Source of the DNA: Cristatella mucedo
Taxonomy: Eukaryota; Bryozoa; Phylactolaemata; Cristatellidae
DNA: 64,000 nucleotides
Direction of reading: 5' to 3'
Assembly (NCBI GenBank): GCA_009760855.2
Contig: WPIO01000113.1
Span: 696,001-760,000 of the forward strand
In this document: in pieces, positions 1 through 45,385 of the stretch
Numbering within the stretch: position 1 is the stretch's first letter
How the letters are laid out: each line of letters begins with the position of its first letter
Translations under genes and position numbers: made by a program
Notes under the pieces: generated by a model
What the model was told of the DNA's origin: nothing
Database searches by the model: none
The model's input: only the letters and a program-made list of their open reading frames with translations

Positions 1-165
1 AACACGCTTGATAAAGCACCCTCAGAGAACTCAATCTCTTTCTAGGTGCTTTGCATTTGCTGCAAAGGAAACGCTATCGATTGGTTATTAATAGTATCCT
101 CAATAAACAACAAGAACAACATGGTTAGGGGTGGTGTGCACAGGGTCAGCATAAAATCTTGTGTA
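1..165 (-). mobile_element. LINE-A 3' end, window edge
   Basis: Antisense LINE-A tail: hairpin (CCCTCAGAGAACTCAATCTC) then TTTGCTGCAAAGGAAA and the TGCACAGGGTCAGCAT part of the 3' UTR. May continue beyond the left edge. Confidence 0.75.
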
Positions 166-2129
166 AACGCAGCGGAATCCACTAAATATTCCGTACACAA
201 TGGCTCGGAGAACTTGGAGAAAGGCAGTTTTGTCTTATGAAGACTCTGTTCAGGGCCACCGACCAGTAGCTCACAAGGAAATCGAGATTATTTTTACATC
301 TATCTTTACAAATCATGGGATGCAATTGTATGCAAGAGTGTTTCTCGACATCAGCAAGGTCCTGAGAAGACCTGAAGCTTGTGATAGGACCGCTAAGGGA
401 GTCACCCAGTTGCCCCCAACCCCGAGGTTTGTTTTTATAAGCACGAAAGATTATCCTGTGTCTCTCCGCGTGGTATACGAATAGGTGCGGGATCAGATTC
501 ACCAGAAACCAATGAACTGGCTGGCATGCTGGGATGCACAGGGTCAGCATAAATAATCGGTACCCGGAACTATTGGCCGTCTTTTTCACTTCTCGGGCAC
601 ATGTTTTTGTCTTGATTTGGGCAAACTGTTCTCGCTGACTCGCTGCAAAACGTAAGTGGCGGGTCCTGCACCTTGCTCCTTCGTTGGAGGTGGGGGGTTA
701 ATCAAGCCAGGATCCACGAAGACTCGCCCATCTCGTTCTGCTGTCAACCACTTTAAGGGCGAATCTGGCCAATGCACAGTGCAACGGTGCGCTACACTCG
801 CTGCTCGCTCGGAGCAATCCGCGTTTTGAGCCCTCGGCGTACTGCTTGCTACAGCATTGCTTCTGCAGTATCCTTCGAAGTCTCGGTAAGACCAAAAGAC
901 GCAGCTGAGGACGTCTGAGGACTGAGCTGCCGAGTTGGCTCCTCACTCCCAAGATGCACTAGTGGCGCATGTGTGGCGGTGGCTCGAGCAGGCGATTCCT
1001 CCTGCACAGTGAAGCAGAGTCACCCGAGCCGCCTCCAATGCCCCGACACTGTGCGACCGACGACTCGGCACACTCGATCGCTCGGGCGTTCGGTCTCAGA
1101 GCAGACGCGGCGGCCGGCTTGCAAGCCGATTCGACCTTGACCGCGTCGTCCAGCAGGTGTGCTAATGAGCTTTCGTGTATGCTCCACCGGCGGCGTGAGT
1201 CCCGGCGTCGCCGCTCAATACCCCATTGTGCAGCCGTCATAAACAAAGTAAACAGGCGATTGATCCGCTGAATGCCGAAGCCTGCTCGGCTAAACGGGCC
1301 GGTTGTTTAAAATTCTGCGAGGCCGTCAATAGAGCACGGACGATTTGAAACTGGCTTGAGCGGCCGTGCAGAAGCACGGCCCGATCCCGATCGCTCTCAA
1401 CCGCCGAGCTCCACCGTTGCTCTGTGACAACGACGACGACGCGGCAGGAGTTTGCCATTCTAGCCGCTGGCGGCGAAGGCGACAGAGCCCGACTGAGCGT
1501 TGAGCCCTGGAACACTGGGACAGCGAGGTAAGTCCCGCAATATCCAGAGAGTGTGGCGGTCGGGCTTGGCGTCCACGGGCTGGCGATGCCGGCCGTCGCC
1601 CGGCCGCTGAAAACTGGCTGGTCACCGATCCGCCCCCACCCCACCCCCCCCCCCCGGCGTTGGTGCAAGCTGCTCTTCGAGCACTAACAGTCGTCTGGCC
1701 TTGGACAAGAGCTGGCCTGCCGAGCGGCCCGAAGCGACGCACCGCCGACCGGCGTGCCTCGGCTTAAGGTGGCTTCGACGGCTGCTGGGGTTTGGCTCCC
1801 TAAGAATGGTTGCTTTGACTCGATCATAGCGAAAAAATCGCCCGCGCGCGGAGGCACCTTCGCCTAAAACAAGGCTCACTCGTTCGCGTTCTCGCAGTCT
1901 GGGCTCTCGGACTGAAAGAAACGTGTCGCAAGAGTGCTTCGTTCGGTTGAGATTAGCCGGAAATGATGCTTTCATTCCGGAAGTGAGCGTCTGGTCGAGC
2001 AGCTATGACTACATGAAACGGTCTGACTGCGAGCGAACTGAATTCACTGAGACAGCAGCGACTTCATGCGACTGAAGTTCGACGTTCGCTTCCGCAAGGG
2101 AGTATAGTCAAAAGTTTGAGTTCGTAGCA
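166..2129. other. No gene recognised; GC-rich from about 700 to 1980
   Basis: Scraps of LINE-A 3' UTR near 510-555 (GATGCACAGGGTCAGCATAA). The GC-rich, CpG-rich part from 700 to 1980 has open frames on both strands but no protein likeness; a CpG-rich regulatory region is possible. C run at about 1640-1655. Confidence 0.4.
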
Positions 2130-2275
2130 TTCTGGGCCTATCGGTAAGGTTCTCTCAATTCGCGAATCTGATCGGGGGTTCGAGTCGTGCCTCAGGCAAC
2201 TCTCGATGACCATTTACAAGCGAAAGTGATAGCTATGGCTCTTTTGCCGCTATGGGCACTTCGCTCTTGAATCAG
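2130..2275 (+). mobile_element. Degenerate tRNA-derived SINE (SINE-B-like)
   Basis: GGCCTATCGGTAAGGTTCTC (A-box-like), GGGGGTTCGAGTCGTGC (B box), GTGATAGCTATGGCTCTTTT. Tail not clear. Confidence 0.5.
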
Positions 2276-4064
2276 CGGACCTTTTTAAGCCCCGGCGTCT
2301 TCACAAAGGAGTAAGGGACTCGCACTTAACGGCCCCAGTCGTGTGCTCTGTTCCTGCTGTGGGCAATTCTATACTGGCCAATGCTAGCGGGAGCGATGGC
2401 CGTTAGGACACCAGCGCCCGTTTCCAAAACCGCTACGCTTTACTTTCAATCTCCAGCCCCACTGAAATGGTGACGTAGACTCGACTGGCTGAGCAATGTC
2501 TGCCCGGTATGCTAAGTACTAGCTAGCTTTGCATTGCAAGCCCCTTGCTGTGTAAGGTCGACCTTTTTTAATCTAGTGTTGTTTTCATTTGGTTTGGCTC
2601 TCGCCAGCCTTGAATCTTTTGGGGAGCATTTTGAAGAGCAAGTTTTCAGCGCATGTTTTCTGCGCACCCTAAGCTTTATACTCTCAGTCCGGCCGATGGT
2701 ATGACAGTATCCAAATTGACGAAATTCAAAAGTAGGCAAATCTCAAAACTATCCATTCCTGTAAACTTTCCCACTCGTGCTTACGAATCCTCAAACCGAT
2801 CAAATCATGCAAACTGCCAGTCATGTTCATACGCTTCTTATCAGCACACGTTTAGTGCCCAGACAGCGATTTAGAGAACTTCGGGAAAGCGTTGCCATTT
2901 TTCTTCACTATCGATAATCCGTATATGCCGATGGTTGCATGCTGCCCTACAGCCAAGCCAATTAAAGCCCGCCATCACTAGCTAGCCACTAAGGCCGCTT
3001 TTTTATTCGAGCTATGACGAAGCACATTTGCCTACGGATTTTAGTTGCTTCGCAGACCAACTCCTGACCGTTCACTTTTCCGTAGAACACGCTTGCACGT
3101 TAGCCGAGTGATAGTGTGATAGTGAACGCAAAGTTAGCAAGCAAATGCTAGGGTAATGGCTTGCTAGGTCAAGGAAAACAATTTCAAGTGTAGCGAACAC
3201 TCGCTTCATCCAAATATTTGGAGGGTAACTCACTTAGAGGAAGAAGGATCCCAAAACACAGGATCGACTGACAGGTTGCAATTTGAGCATTCAATTTGAT
3301 ACCTTAACTTGCTCCATATTTCAATTTCTACTGGAATTTTTGTTTTCCAAGCGATCAAGTGTATGTAGGTAAATGAAAAATTCGTTTCTTTCTCACGTTA
3401 AATTTGAATTTTCGATATTGGCGATCGCCTCCTAACCAGTAGCGACCGCGACTCTTAGCAGGGTAAAACTTGATTTCGCTATTAGTGAAATAAATATCTA
3501 ACTGGTGGCATCGATCAGTCTAAATAAATCGTCCGCGTGTGCTTTTTCGTGACATGTCTGCCGAGCCAAATCTAATTTTAGCTCAACAATATCTGGTAAA
3601 ACTCATTGATTCACTATGGTAACATAGCTTAGGAACTGTGCATGAAAGGTAAGGTATACCGCACTGAATACGGGGTGAGTGCTGCACGTGCCAATTTAGA
3701 TTTTACTGTCCTTGCCTTGGGTCTTCTCCTTTTGTGCAGGGATTTGTCGTGAAAAACAAGCATCTCTATTGCTGAGCACATAGAAATAACGACGTCTCTG
3801 CCATCGCTAAGTTGGATAACTCTAGCGAAGCAATGCTGCACTGCCTTAAACATGTACAGCTTTCAGGGACTTGAAGGGAAATAAATGCATGGGTGGACGA
3901 GAGTGAGGCTGCTGCTCAAAATCTACATCCTCTTTAATCGGCTTAGAATTAGAGCCAGAAAGAATAGCTTTTCGGCATAGCCAGAACCAACGATCTGGGG
4001 CAGGAAAGCATCTTGCAGAAGCTCTTAGAACAAACACACGTCGGGATTTGAACCAAAGATTCTG
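2276..4064. other. Unrecognised, AT-richer intergenic sequence
   Basis: No convincing gene, repeat family or RNA gene seen. Confidence 0.4.
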
Positions 4065-4115
4065 CTGGCTACCGAATGCGTACCGGAAGCCGCTTAAGCT
4101 GTGAGTTCGCTATGG
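4065..4115 (+). mobile_element. LINE-B 3' UTR scrap
   Basis: GGCTACCGAATGCGTACCGG and GCCGCTTAAGCTGTGAGT; about 50 bases only. Confidence 0.6.
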
Positions 4116-5313
4116 CTGCTGCTGCAATTGAAACTCGTCAACTCATTTCAAGCTAACTAGTGCTTCCTTTATAAACAGCTTCTTTCACTATTCTCCTCCT
4201 TCACTAAAAGGTGGATTACTTGGATTACTGTCTCTAGCTATAGCAGGTGAGATTTTTTATCGTCCAATGAATATCTGGTCAGAGGTTCATCATTGGACGT
4301 AGCATGTTTGACATAACTCGTTTTCCACTGCATCTAATGCTCTCGAGCTTTGAGTAATTACTATAGAACATTGAAAATGCACTTGCAGCATCAATGGATT
4401 TAAATTTCTTAAGCTAAGTCTGGGGTTAGCGAATTGAATGAAGAAAGCAGGATTACACATACCGTCAGCTCTTACAAAGCTGATAGTGCACCAAGAGCTG
4501 GTTTTTTATTTTTTATTTTTTCGCGACCGAGGCCTGGTTCGTATCTCCAAATTTTCGTAAGTCGAAGCATCGTACGTCAGGGGGTTGGCTGTACTGACCT
4601 TGTTTTGTGTGTATTTTTTATTCGCAACACATTCGCGTTGTTGCACAGGACACTAGTCACCGGCTGTCTGGCGCGTGCCAAAAGGGTGTGCGGTTTGAGA
4701 ATATATAAAATAAAATGAAAAAATATAATATACTACCAAAATCACTCTATTGTATGGCACCGAGCGTACTGATCAAAGCCTGTCTTACTATCTTCTGGCT
4801 TACTGGCCTGTCCAGCTGTAGTCGGAACGTTACCAGCTGTAGCAGGAATCCTATTTTTTTCTGCTCAGCTGTTGAAGGTATTAGCTGGATTCAGCCTTTG
4901 AGTACTAACCGGTGCAGTCAAGATGCACGATATTATTCTCATACGCTACTTCATTCTACTCGATTGCTTAGCCTGCATCGCAATGGAAACGCATGCAACT
5001 TTAATGAGAAGCGCACGGTGTACTACTAATTAAAAGGTTGGCCTATTTTTACACGTTAGTGCGTAACTAAATAATAATAGCAAATCAGTCGTAAATGGAA
5101 TCGCTAATGATACAAGTTATTTGGCATGCAGGCGAGGCTTTTCCCAACGTCCAGCTCGCCTATTGGTTGCAGTGTCTGTGAGAAATCTCGCACTAAGCAA
5201 CCAGCCTGACTGCTCTGGAGTCGGCCTGCGTCATGTCTGCCTCCTGTCAAGCCGCTGACGCGCCGCCAACGCCTTACTAGCACCCTAGGCCGACTCCCAA
5301 GATTGTCGCGACC
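4116..5313. other. Upstream flank and probable 5' UTR of the CAP-Gly gene
   Basis: TATATAAAATAAAATG at 4700-4716 is TATA-like but 600 bases from the ATG. No clear promoter. The last 150 bases before 5314 are GC-richer and may be leader. Confidence 0.3.
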
Positions 5314-38613
<33,300 letters not shown>

Positions 38614-40323
38614 GAAGTCACGATCACGCATCTTATGAAATCGTGTGGACCCAAAAGCATCGCTTCGTATCGTCACCTTCGTTGGTTTACAGCCAACCTC
38701 GTGCCTAGGCGAGGAACCGAAACGCCCGCAAGGAACCAAAACGCCCCGCAAGGCTCTTCTCACTTGAGCTAAGCAAAGAAAGGCGAAGCAACTGCCAGAG
38801 AATTTTCCATGTCTTAGGGTTGAATTCATCTTTATTACGGCGATCACGGAATAAAAAGTCTGGCCCAGTATGTTGGAAAACTTGGAATATCATTCTGAAC
38901 CTCTCTTTTAAAGCTGCTGGACAAAGATCTGAATATTGAAATGACATCCATCGGCTACGTTTTAATCAAGCTGCGGTTGGCGTTGTTTCGGATTATCACA
39001 ACACGAAACCGGAGACCTTGTTGACTGAGAGGTATTCCACCACCATGACACGCTGACCTGACGGCAAGGTTCAACATAAAGGCGTTGATGGTAGTGCGTT
39101 TTTTCAATAATGGCAACCGAGTTGGCTGCAAAGCGGTGGCCCTGTGCCACCTTCAGCTCCTCGTTTCTTGTGTCAGTTTTTATTGAGCATTCTTATAAAA
39201 GAGCTTGGTGATGGACATGCATTGCACGAAGCTTTGAGTGTGAAAGGGTAGGATTTACTCGACTGTTCGTGGTGATGGATGATTTCGCAATCATTGGCTC
39301 TGTTTGCTGCTGCCCGATGAAATCCTCCGTCCTGCAAGCGCTCCGAGGCTGAGAGCTGACTGCCTCCTCCGTCCTGCAAGCGCTCCTGCCTGCACTCAGC
39401 CTGCACTGGGGCACAGCTACTCGAGACGGCTAGTGCTGCAAAGCAAAGCTTCTTCGTGAATGGCTGCAGCTGGTGCTTGACCTGAGTTGCAAGTTCTTAC
39501 ACTATTATTGCCGTGCTGATTCAATAAATTTCAATTTGATTTACTCTTAGTTTTGATCAAATGTGTATGTTGATCAGTTACTGCCGAAGAGAAGTTAATT
39601 TTCACTGACTTAATTTAAAGCTACAACTTTGGGCATATGGTGACCTCATTGGACTTTTTGCCCAAAACTCTTTGTACAGTAGGAGCCTTACTTTTAACAT
39701 GGAGCAGATATACTAAATTCTTCAAAATCAGTAGCGTCTCGGGGTGGATGCTTAGGCCATGCAGCAAGCCAAGTTTCATTACTATTTCCTGAAGTAAACC
39801 GGCTTTCTTTTTCAAGCATTGGTGCTCAAGTGTGGCCAAGCTGCTGGCGCACTAACTAAGGGTGCAGTCACTTCAGCAAACTCTCAGCCTGTGTGTCCGC
39901 TTCGGCATCCGCTGTTACGGCTAGGAGTGGTCCGGATAGCTTATATCCGAACGATGTTTTGAAAATTGCACGAGCCATATCAGTTAATGATAGCAGATAA
40001 GAATCCAAAGTTTAACAAAGTACTATTGCACCACCGGTATTAGGATACGAAACCAGTAGCTGTATCTGACTTAAGAGGATGAAAAAACTTAGTGAGATTT
40101 TCTCTGATTAGCTACTTTTGAAATAGTATTCAACAAGTTCCACTACTTAAGCCTATACGCTAAAAGCTCAGCGTTGCATTTGGTTTGGCCAAGATCGCTC
40201 GTCAGATCGCTTAGGTCACTCTAGTTAGAACGCACAGCTTGTTTTGATCGGCCATGTTCGCGAAATCGGAATGGAGATCTGAAATAATGCCTTACTCGCT
40301 GTCTGACGCGCTGCTCTCACTCA

Positions 40324-40326
<3 letters not shown>
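38614..40326. other. 3' flank of the CAP-Gly gene
   Basis: A 20-base duplication (CTCCGTCCTGCAAGCGCTCC) at about 39327 and 39368. No gene recognised. Confidence 0.4.
38850..38855 (+). promoter_or_regulatory. Possible polyadenylation signal of the CAP-Gly gene
   Basis: AATAAA about 240 bases after the stop codon, in sequence with no recognised repeat. Position is plausible for a 3' UTR; a chance hexamer is possible. Confidence 0.25.

Positions 40327-40354
<28 letters not shown>
40327..40354 (+). repeat. (CT)n
   Basis: 14 CT units, 60 bases before the 26-bp minisatellite. Confidence 0.9.
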
Positions 40355-40412
40355 GGCTGAAATCTCTTTGAGTAGGTATAGGAGCTAAGAGCTCTGCGGA
40401 GGTGGAGGAACC

Positions 40413-40602
40413 GAGAGCTCTCAGTAGGTGAAGGAAGTGAGAGCTCTCAGTACGTGAAGGAAGTGAGAGCTCTCAGTAGGTGAAGGAAGTGAGAGCTCTC
40501 AGTAGGTAGAGGAAGTGAGAGCTCTCAGTAGGTAGAGAAAGTGAGAGCTCTCAGTAAGTAAAGGAAGTGAGAGCTCTCAGTAGGTAGAGGAAGTGAGAGC
40601 TC
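40413..40602 (+). repeat. 26-bp minisatellite, seven units
   Basis: Units GAGAGCTCTCAGTAGGTGAA plus GGAAGT, repeated exactly every 26 bases from 40413 with a few substitutions, then a partial unit. Each holds the palindrome GAGAGCTCTC. The period is not a multiple of three, so it is not a coding repeat. Confidence 0.95.
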
Positions 40603-40649
40603 AGGTGAGTGTGTATTAAAAATGTTAGATGAAGGAAATACGTGGCTAT

Positions 40650-42472
40650 TGTTTCTATTTTGAGATGATGACACTGTCGTTGGCTTACGGGCTGTTTAGA
40701 TTTATGGCAGTGACATGTAAGTAACCCATGGCAAAGGCCCGGCTAGTTTCGTCAAAGACGCCGGCCTGCGGCGTCCGAGTGAATAAACGTCTTTGAGCCC
40801 GCTTTGGCGTTCTTCGGTATCGCGTATCTGCCGCTTGGAGAATTTAAAACTGCAAGCTACTTCGGCTAAAGCGGCAGAGTTGCCCGTGCCAGGAGATGAT
40901 GCTGCAATACTACTACGTCGGAGTCGACTTCGTAAACTGGCTGCTCGACTCTGGGAGGAGGCTAAATAAAAGATGTGTTATCCAGCTTTGTGGCATATGT
41001 ACATTTTTGTGTAACTGGCAGGTGGTGCATTAACGTTCGCTGCGACCCTTCCTGGTCAGGTGCAAAAGGACTACGCCCAGCTTCGTGCAACACGTGTGAA
41101 GGTGCTTGCAAGCCCTGAGGGTGAGGAAAGGCTTCGGTGGTCGGACTTGCAGAGTGTAAGGAAATCAGAGGCGACAGTGCAGAAGCGGCTGAAGGTGGAG
41201 GATGGTCAAGCGAGACTGCTTCGCTCGGATATGATAACCGCTGGTCGGACTGAGGAGAGCGACCGGACGCAGCAACAGCGATCGCCAACGGTGTGCGGGG
41301 CGACGGAGGCCGAGACAGCAGAGACACCGGTGGAGCCTGCAGAGACGGTGGCAGAGCCCGCAGAGGCGTCGTCCACGAGCGAGGTGGAGGCATCCGACAC
41401 AGAGGCGGCAGGGTCTGGAAGAGAGACGGAAGCGTCTGGCATAAAGACGGCATCTACGGCTGAGAGACGGCAGCGTCCGGCAGAGAGACGGCTGTGTCGG
41501 CCAGAGAGGTTATGGCGGCCGGGGAAGCACTGGTAAAGAATGAGACAGCGCCGGTTGACAGCGAATCGGCGATAATGGTTTCATTGGTGACGGTGGGAGA
41601 AGTGCATGAAGCGCCCGCTGCGCGGTGGCGAGCGAGACGCTAGCCGAGATGGCACACGAGCATGCTTGCCGAGCGGTCTGCGGCCAAGACCGATGAGTGG
41701 CAGCGACCGATGGTAGCGTACAGTGTGGTAAGCCCCGGTTACCGAACTGCTGGTGGTGGGGACGCGCGAAGGGTCAGCGGAAGGCGTAGGCGAGACGCCC
41801 GTCGAGGAGGCGAGACAGGTATATGCAGAGCGACCAAAGGCAACGGCGAAAGAGTGACCGACGGAGCTGATAAATGCAGTCGTACAGGAGCCAAGACTTG
41901 AGGCGTCTGCCTCACGGGTGACGCGAGAGGCGACGCTGGTTGCAGTCCAGAAGACAGCGGCCGGCGTTAGGGTGAATGCTGGGAAGCCCCGTGCTTTGGC
42001 AGAAACCGGTCCAGTATTAGAGACTGTGGCTCGGCGGAAAGATTTATGGCTTGGCGATGCGGCAAAGCTCGCGCCACGCATAGCCGGTAAGTTAGCAAAG
42101 GCCGTGCTTTCACTTGCCTCCTCCGAGCGGCCGTTACCAAGCCTCGAGCTAGATGAGAATTCAGTTCAGGGCGGCATGCATTATTATTGCGCTGTTGTAA
42201 TGCCGTGCTTTGTTGTTGCCCCATTTGATCTTGAGATCAAGGGATAATGTAACTATTTGAGATTATGACACTGTCGTTAGATTACGGGCATTTGCGATTT
42301 ACGGCAGTGATACATAAGTACCGGACGGCAAAGGCCCAGGAGTAACGTCGAGGACGCCGGGTGGTGCGGTCGCGTACTGGCCTGCTACGGCGTCCGCATG
42401 AATAACGTCCTTGAGCCGCTTCGATGTTCTGGTTGTATCGCATACCTGACGCTTAGAGAATGTCAAATTGCA
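40650..42472 (+). mobile_element. Short, degenerate LTR-type element
   Basis: Two direct repeats of about 205 and 225 bp (40650-40854, 42248-42472), both starting TGT and ending CA, share long matching blocks such as GACACTGTCGTT, GGCAAAGGCCC, GAGAA and TTTGAGCC. An AATAAA lies in the left copy. The 1.39 kb between them holds broken frames but no reverse transcriptase, protease or integrase motif. No clear target duplication, primer-binding site or polypurine tract. The copies differ at roughly a quarter of positions by eye, so it is old. A tandem duplication is the alternative. Confidence 0.5.
41060..42247 (+). pseudogene. Ala/Glu/Thr-rich broken coding remnant inside the LTR-type element
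   Basis: First frame (41060-41536) is charged and then repetitive: ETAETPVEPAETVAEPAEAS, SEVEASDTEAAGSGRETEAS. The signal moves to other frames: MVAYSVVSPGYRTAGGG about 41719, TREATLVAVQKTAAGVRVNA from 41918 to a stop at 42247. Could be a gag-like gene or captured host sequence. No zinc knuckle is visible. Confidence 0.4.
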
Positions 42473-43494
42473 AAGCTTTGAGTCGAATTGGCAATAAGCA
42501 ATTCTTTTTTATAATTTTTCTTGCGGTATTTTAACATGAGCGTTACAATGCTCCGCGATAACAAACTTTGAGCCTGACCGCTACGAACTTGTCCGCTGTA
42601 AGCTTTGAGCTTATTTACAAAGTAGCCAAAATGGCCCAGGATTATTATTAGAGATATTAATATTTATGTACGGAAGATACTATCGAATTACCTACAATTT
42701 TGCCAATAAAAAGTAGTTGCCTGATCACAGTCGCTCTCTTGGAGCTAAGGTCTGCTGGTCGGTGAGTCATAGTGCTGAGCATGAGCTTCGTAAGCCAGTA
42801 AATGAGTCTGTTGTAATTTTGCCTGACTTATCTGAAGTTAAGAATTACTTATTTACGCGTACTTGATAGTTTTTCCCTTCATTTAAAACGGCTGGCTATC
42901 TATGTACGTCAGCCGGCGTGGTAAGTTGTAGTCAAAATTTCAGAATAGTTGGCTGAGGCGGACAAACAGTAAAAGGTATTCTTATTCTTGGATAATACGG
43001 TATACTTTTTGACTTATAAATACCACTTTTGAGGGCCCGTATAAAATTTCAATTGACAGTGGCATTATTGGGATAATTAATTAATTGTGATTAAAAATTG
43101 TGCGTTTATACTGGCCTCCGTGCTTTAAACTTTATTGACACGGTGCATTTTATGACGAATTGACTTATTTGCTTCCTAAACAACATAGGCAAATTACCTA
43201 GAAATAAATTTTGCTCCATTACGGCTGTATGCAAAATTCTTAATATAGTTAGGTTTTATTGCCGTTCGATAACTCTGGTAACTTTCACAAAAGTCATATT
43301 ACTTACATTAAATTAATCTTTTCTCATTAATGCGTTTTTGTTCAACATTAATATGACAGTAGAATTTCAAAATGTGCTCTACTCTTTGGAATCTGCAATA
43401 ATTAATGTGTACATCACGAAATGCATGCCGATAGTAAAAGGTCAATGGTTAATGCCTGTACAAAATGAAGTCATGGACTACTTCTAAGATGTAG
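42473..43494. other. AT-rich unrecognised sequence
   Basis: No frame, repeat family or RNA gene seen. Confidence 0.4.
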
Positions 43495-44535
43495 TCGCTG
43501 TCTCTTGTACAGCTGCTCGGGAGTATCTCTGCGAGTGTCCAGCAGTAATCAGCCAGAATTTTAGTGGACTATTTTTCCTGGTATCTTTGTCCTATTGCTG
43601 CGATATATTTATGAAAAATTTCGCCATGTTCAACAATAACCAGACCACAGTTGTCAGGGCAAAAATCCAAACGGTAATGAAGAAAGTGCTTCTTGAGAGA
43701 ATATTGCACTGAAGTTTCTTAGACTGCATCAACATGTCTTCTACTAGTTCCTTACAATTTCCTGCCCAACACTCCCCGGGGAATTTTTGAGACACTAAGC
43801 AAAAAGCATTGAATGCTTGTTTCGCATTACTCTAGAGCAAGTTGTTGAATCGATTATGTTTGAAGAGCTCTCACAGCGGAGGACCCGCAAAAACCTTTCT
43901 TCGTCGAGTCGAGGGAATTTTGTATCCAGGTATCGGAAAGGTGGCAAAGTTCTGTCCACATAGCTTTCAAAGAGTTCTTCATCAAGCCTAGTTTGATGTG
44001 ACCGAGTGGTATTAGAATTTTGTGAGCCTCGGTGAAAGCTGGGTGCTGGATATTCTTCTCTCCAAATGCTATATTTTGTCTGCAAGTTCATTCCTTCCAC
44101 AAGAAGTGCAATTCCCTTGCTCGGCTATCTCACTAGCATAAGAAACACGTGCATTTTATATATCCTTGCTGCAGTCCCGTTAAAAGTGCAACAACCTTCA
44201 AATCGTCACAGAGGCACGAGCTGTACTTGTTATACCCAATGAAATTCATCGGCTGTTTTAAGTTATCGTATGTCTCGTTCTGGTGAACAGCATGCTCTTC
44301 TGGAGTAGATGAAAGATGGTTTCCATTGTGCAAAGCCATAGCCTTGTCACTCAATTTCAAAGAGTCTCCATTCTTGTGGGTCATAAGTGATTTGAAAGGT
44401 GTTAATGAGGCCTCAATATCATGAAAGAATAGCTGGTTAGTTTCCTTCATGAGTAGTGATTCCAAGTGCTGCTGGAGCTCTCGATAAACAGTAATTTTCA
44501 CATCTTCAAGAAGATTCCATTGTTGGTGTCTTGAT
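43495..44535 (-). pseudogene. C-terminal half of the same transposon-like gene
   Basis: Minus strand, three consecutive frames: KAMALHNGNHLSSTPEEHAV, HQNETYDNLKQPMNFIGYNK, LKVVALLTGLQQGY and CTCFLC (44501-44133); then PPFRYLDTKFPRLDEERF (44100-43795); then a part with CPDNCG, EHGEIFHKYIAAIGQRYQ and LADYCWTL near 43500-43680. The LHNGN, CGDLKV-like, CFLC, EHGERFHQDI-like and ADYCW-like motifs occur in this order in the uncharacterised family mentioned for 47.5 kb. Stops and frameshifts show it is dead. I know of no proven activity for the family. Confidence 0.65.
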
Positions 44536-45247
44536 CCTAGCGTAGCTGCTCGATGTTATATAATAGGATTAATAATAATGCATCTGATATAGTGTCCTCA
44601 TAGAACTCCATATCTCTCTAGGCACTTTACATTTGCTGCAAAAGTTGATCGAATATTTAGTGGTAGCGTGCTCAGTGATAGAAAGCATAACACGGTTAGG
44701 GGCGACATGCATAAGTTCAGCATGCAAATATGGCTAGCGGTAGCATGCGAAATGTGAGCGCCCATAAGCAAGTAAAGAGTGTATCACATGGACACACTCA
44801 ATGCTGTTGTAAATAGATACATTGTTAGCTTCTTTTCAAATATGGTCAAGTCAATTGGTGCCGGGACGCAAGTCGGAAGTGAGTTCCGGGCTTTGGGAGC
44901 ATACGAACTAAAGGCATGGTCTCCAAAGGACTTGGGATTTTTACCAGGTATGGGTAATCAGTTAGATTCCGATAAGCGAGTAGAACAATGTTTGGACTGG
45001 TGGGTTAATAGATCTTATAGGTGAGCTGGAGTTAAATAATAAAAAAGGACCCACAATTAAGTGACAAAACCTTGAAGTTGATGCGTTGCTTGACTAGGAG
45101 CCAATGCTGGTCGGCGAGAAGAGGTGTGGTGTGGTAACTGCTATTCTCACGACACTCAAGTCTAGCTGCAGATTATGCAGCAGCATTAAGCGCCTGAGTG
45201 CACAGGCATGCAAGGAAGAAAGGAGTGAGTTAGTGAAGCCAAGCTTG

Positions 45248-45385
45248 AGTTGGTTTGGTCTAGCGGTTAAGGTGCTCGCCCCGACCAAGGTCTGACTGAG
45301 GTCGTGGGCTCGAGCCCCGAGGCATATGTGAAGCGCCTGAATAGAGATTAAGTCCTCTTGGGGCGCTATATAAATGAATTATGTC
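45248..45385 (+). mobile_element. SINE-C inserted in LINE-A
   Basis: Well preserved reference copy: TGGTTTGGTCTAGCGGTTAA (A box), GTGGGCTCGAGCCCC (B box), then tail GAAGCGCCTGAATAGAGATT and GGGGCGCTATATAAATGAAT. LINE-A sequence resumes after it. Confidence 0.85.

Noticed and set aside
40413-40602. CRISPR array
   Set aside because: Repeats are contiguous with no spacers, and the DNA is eukaryotic.
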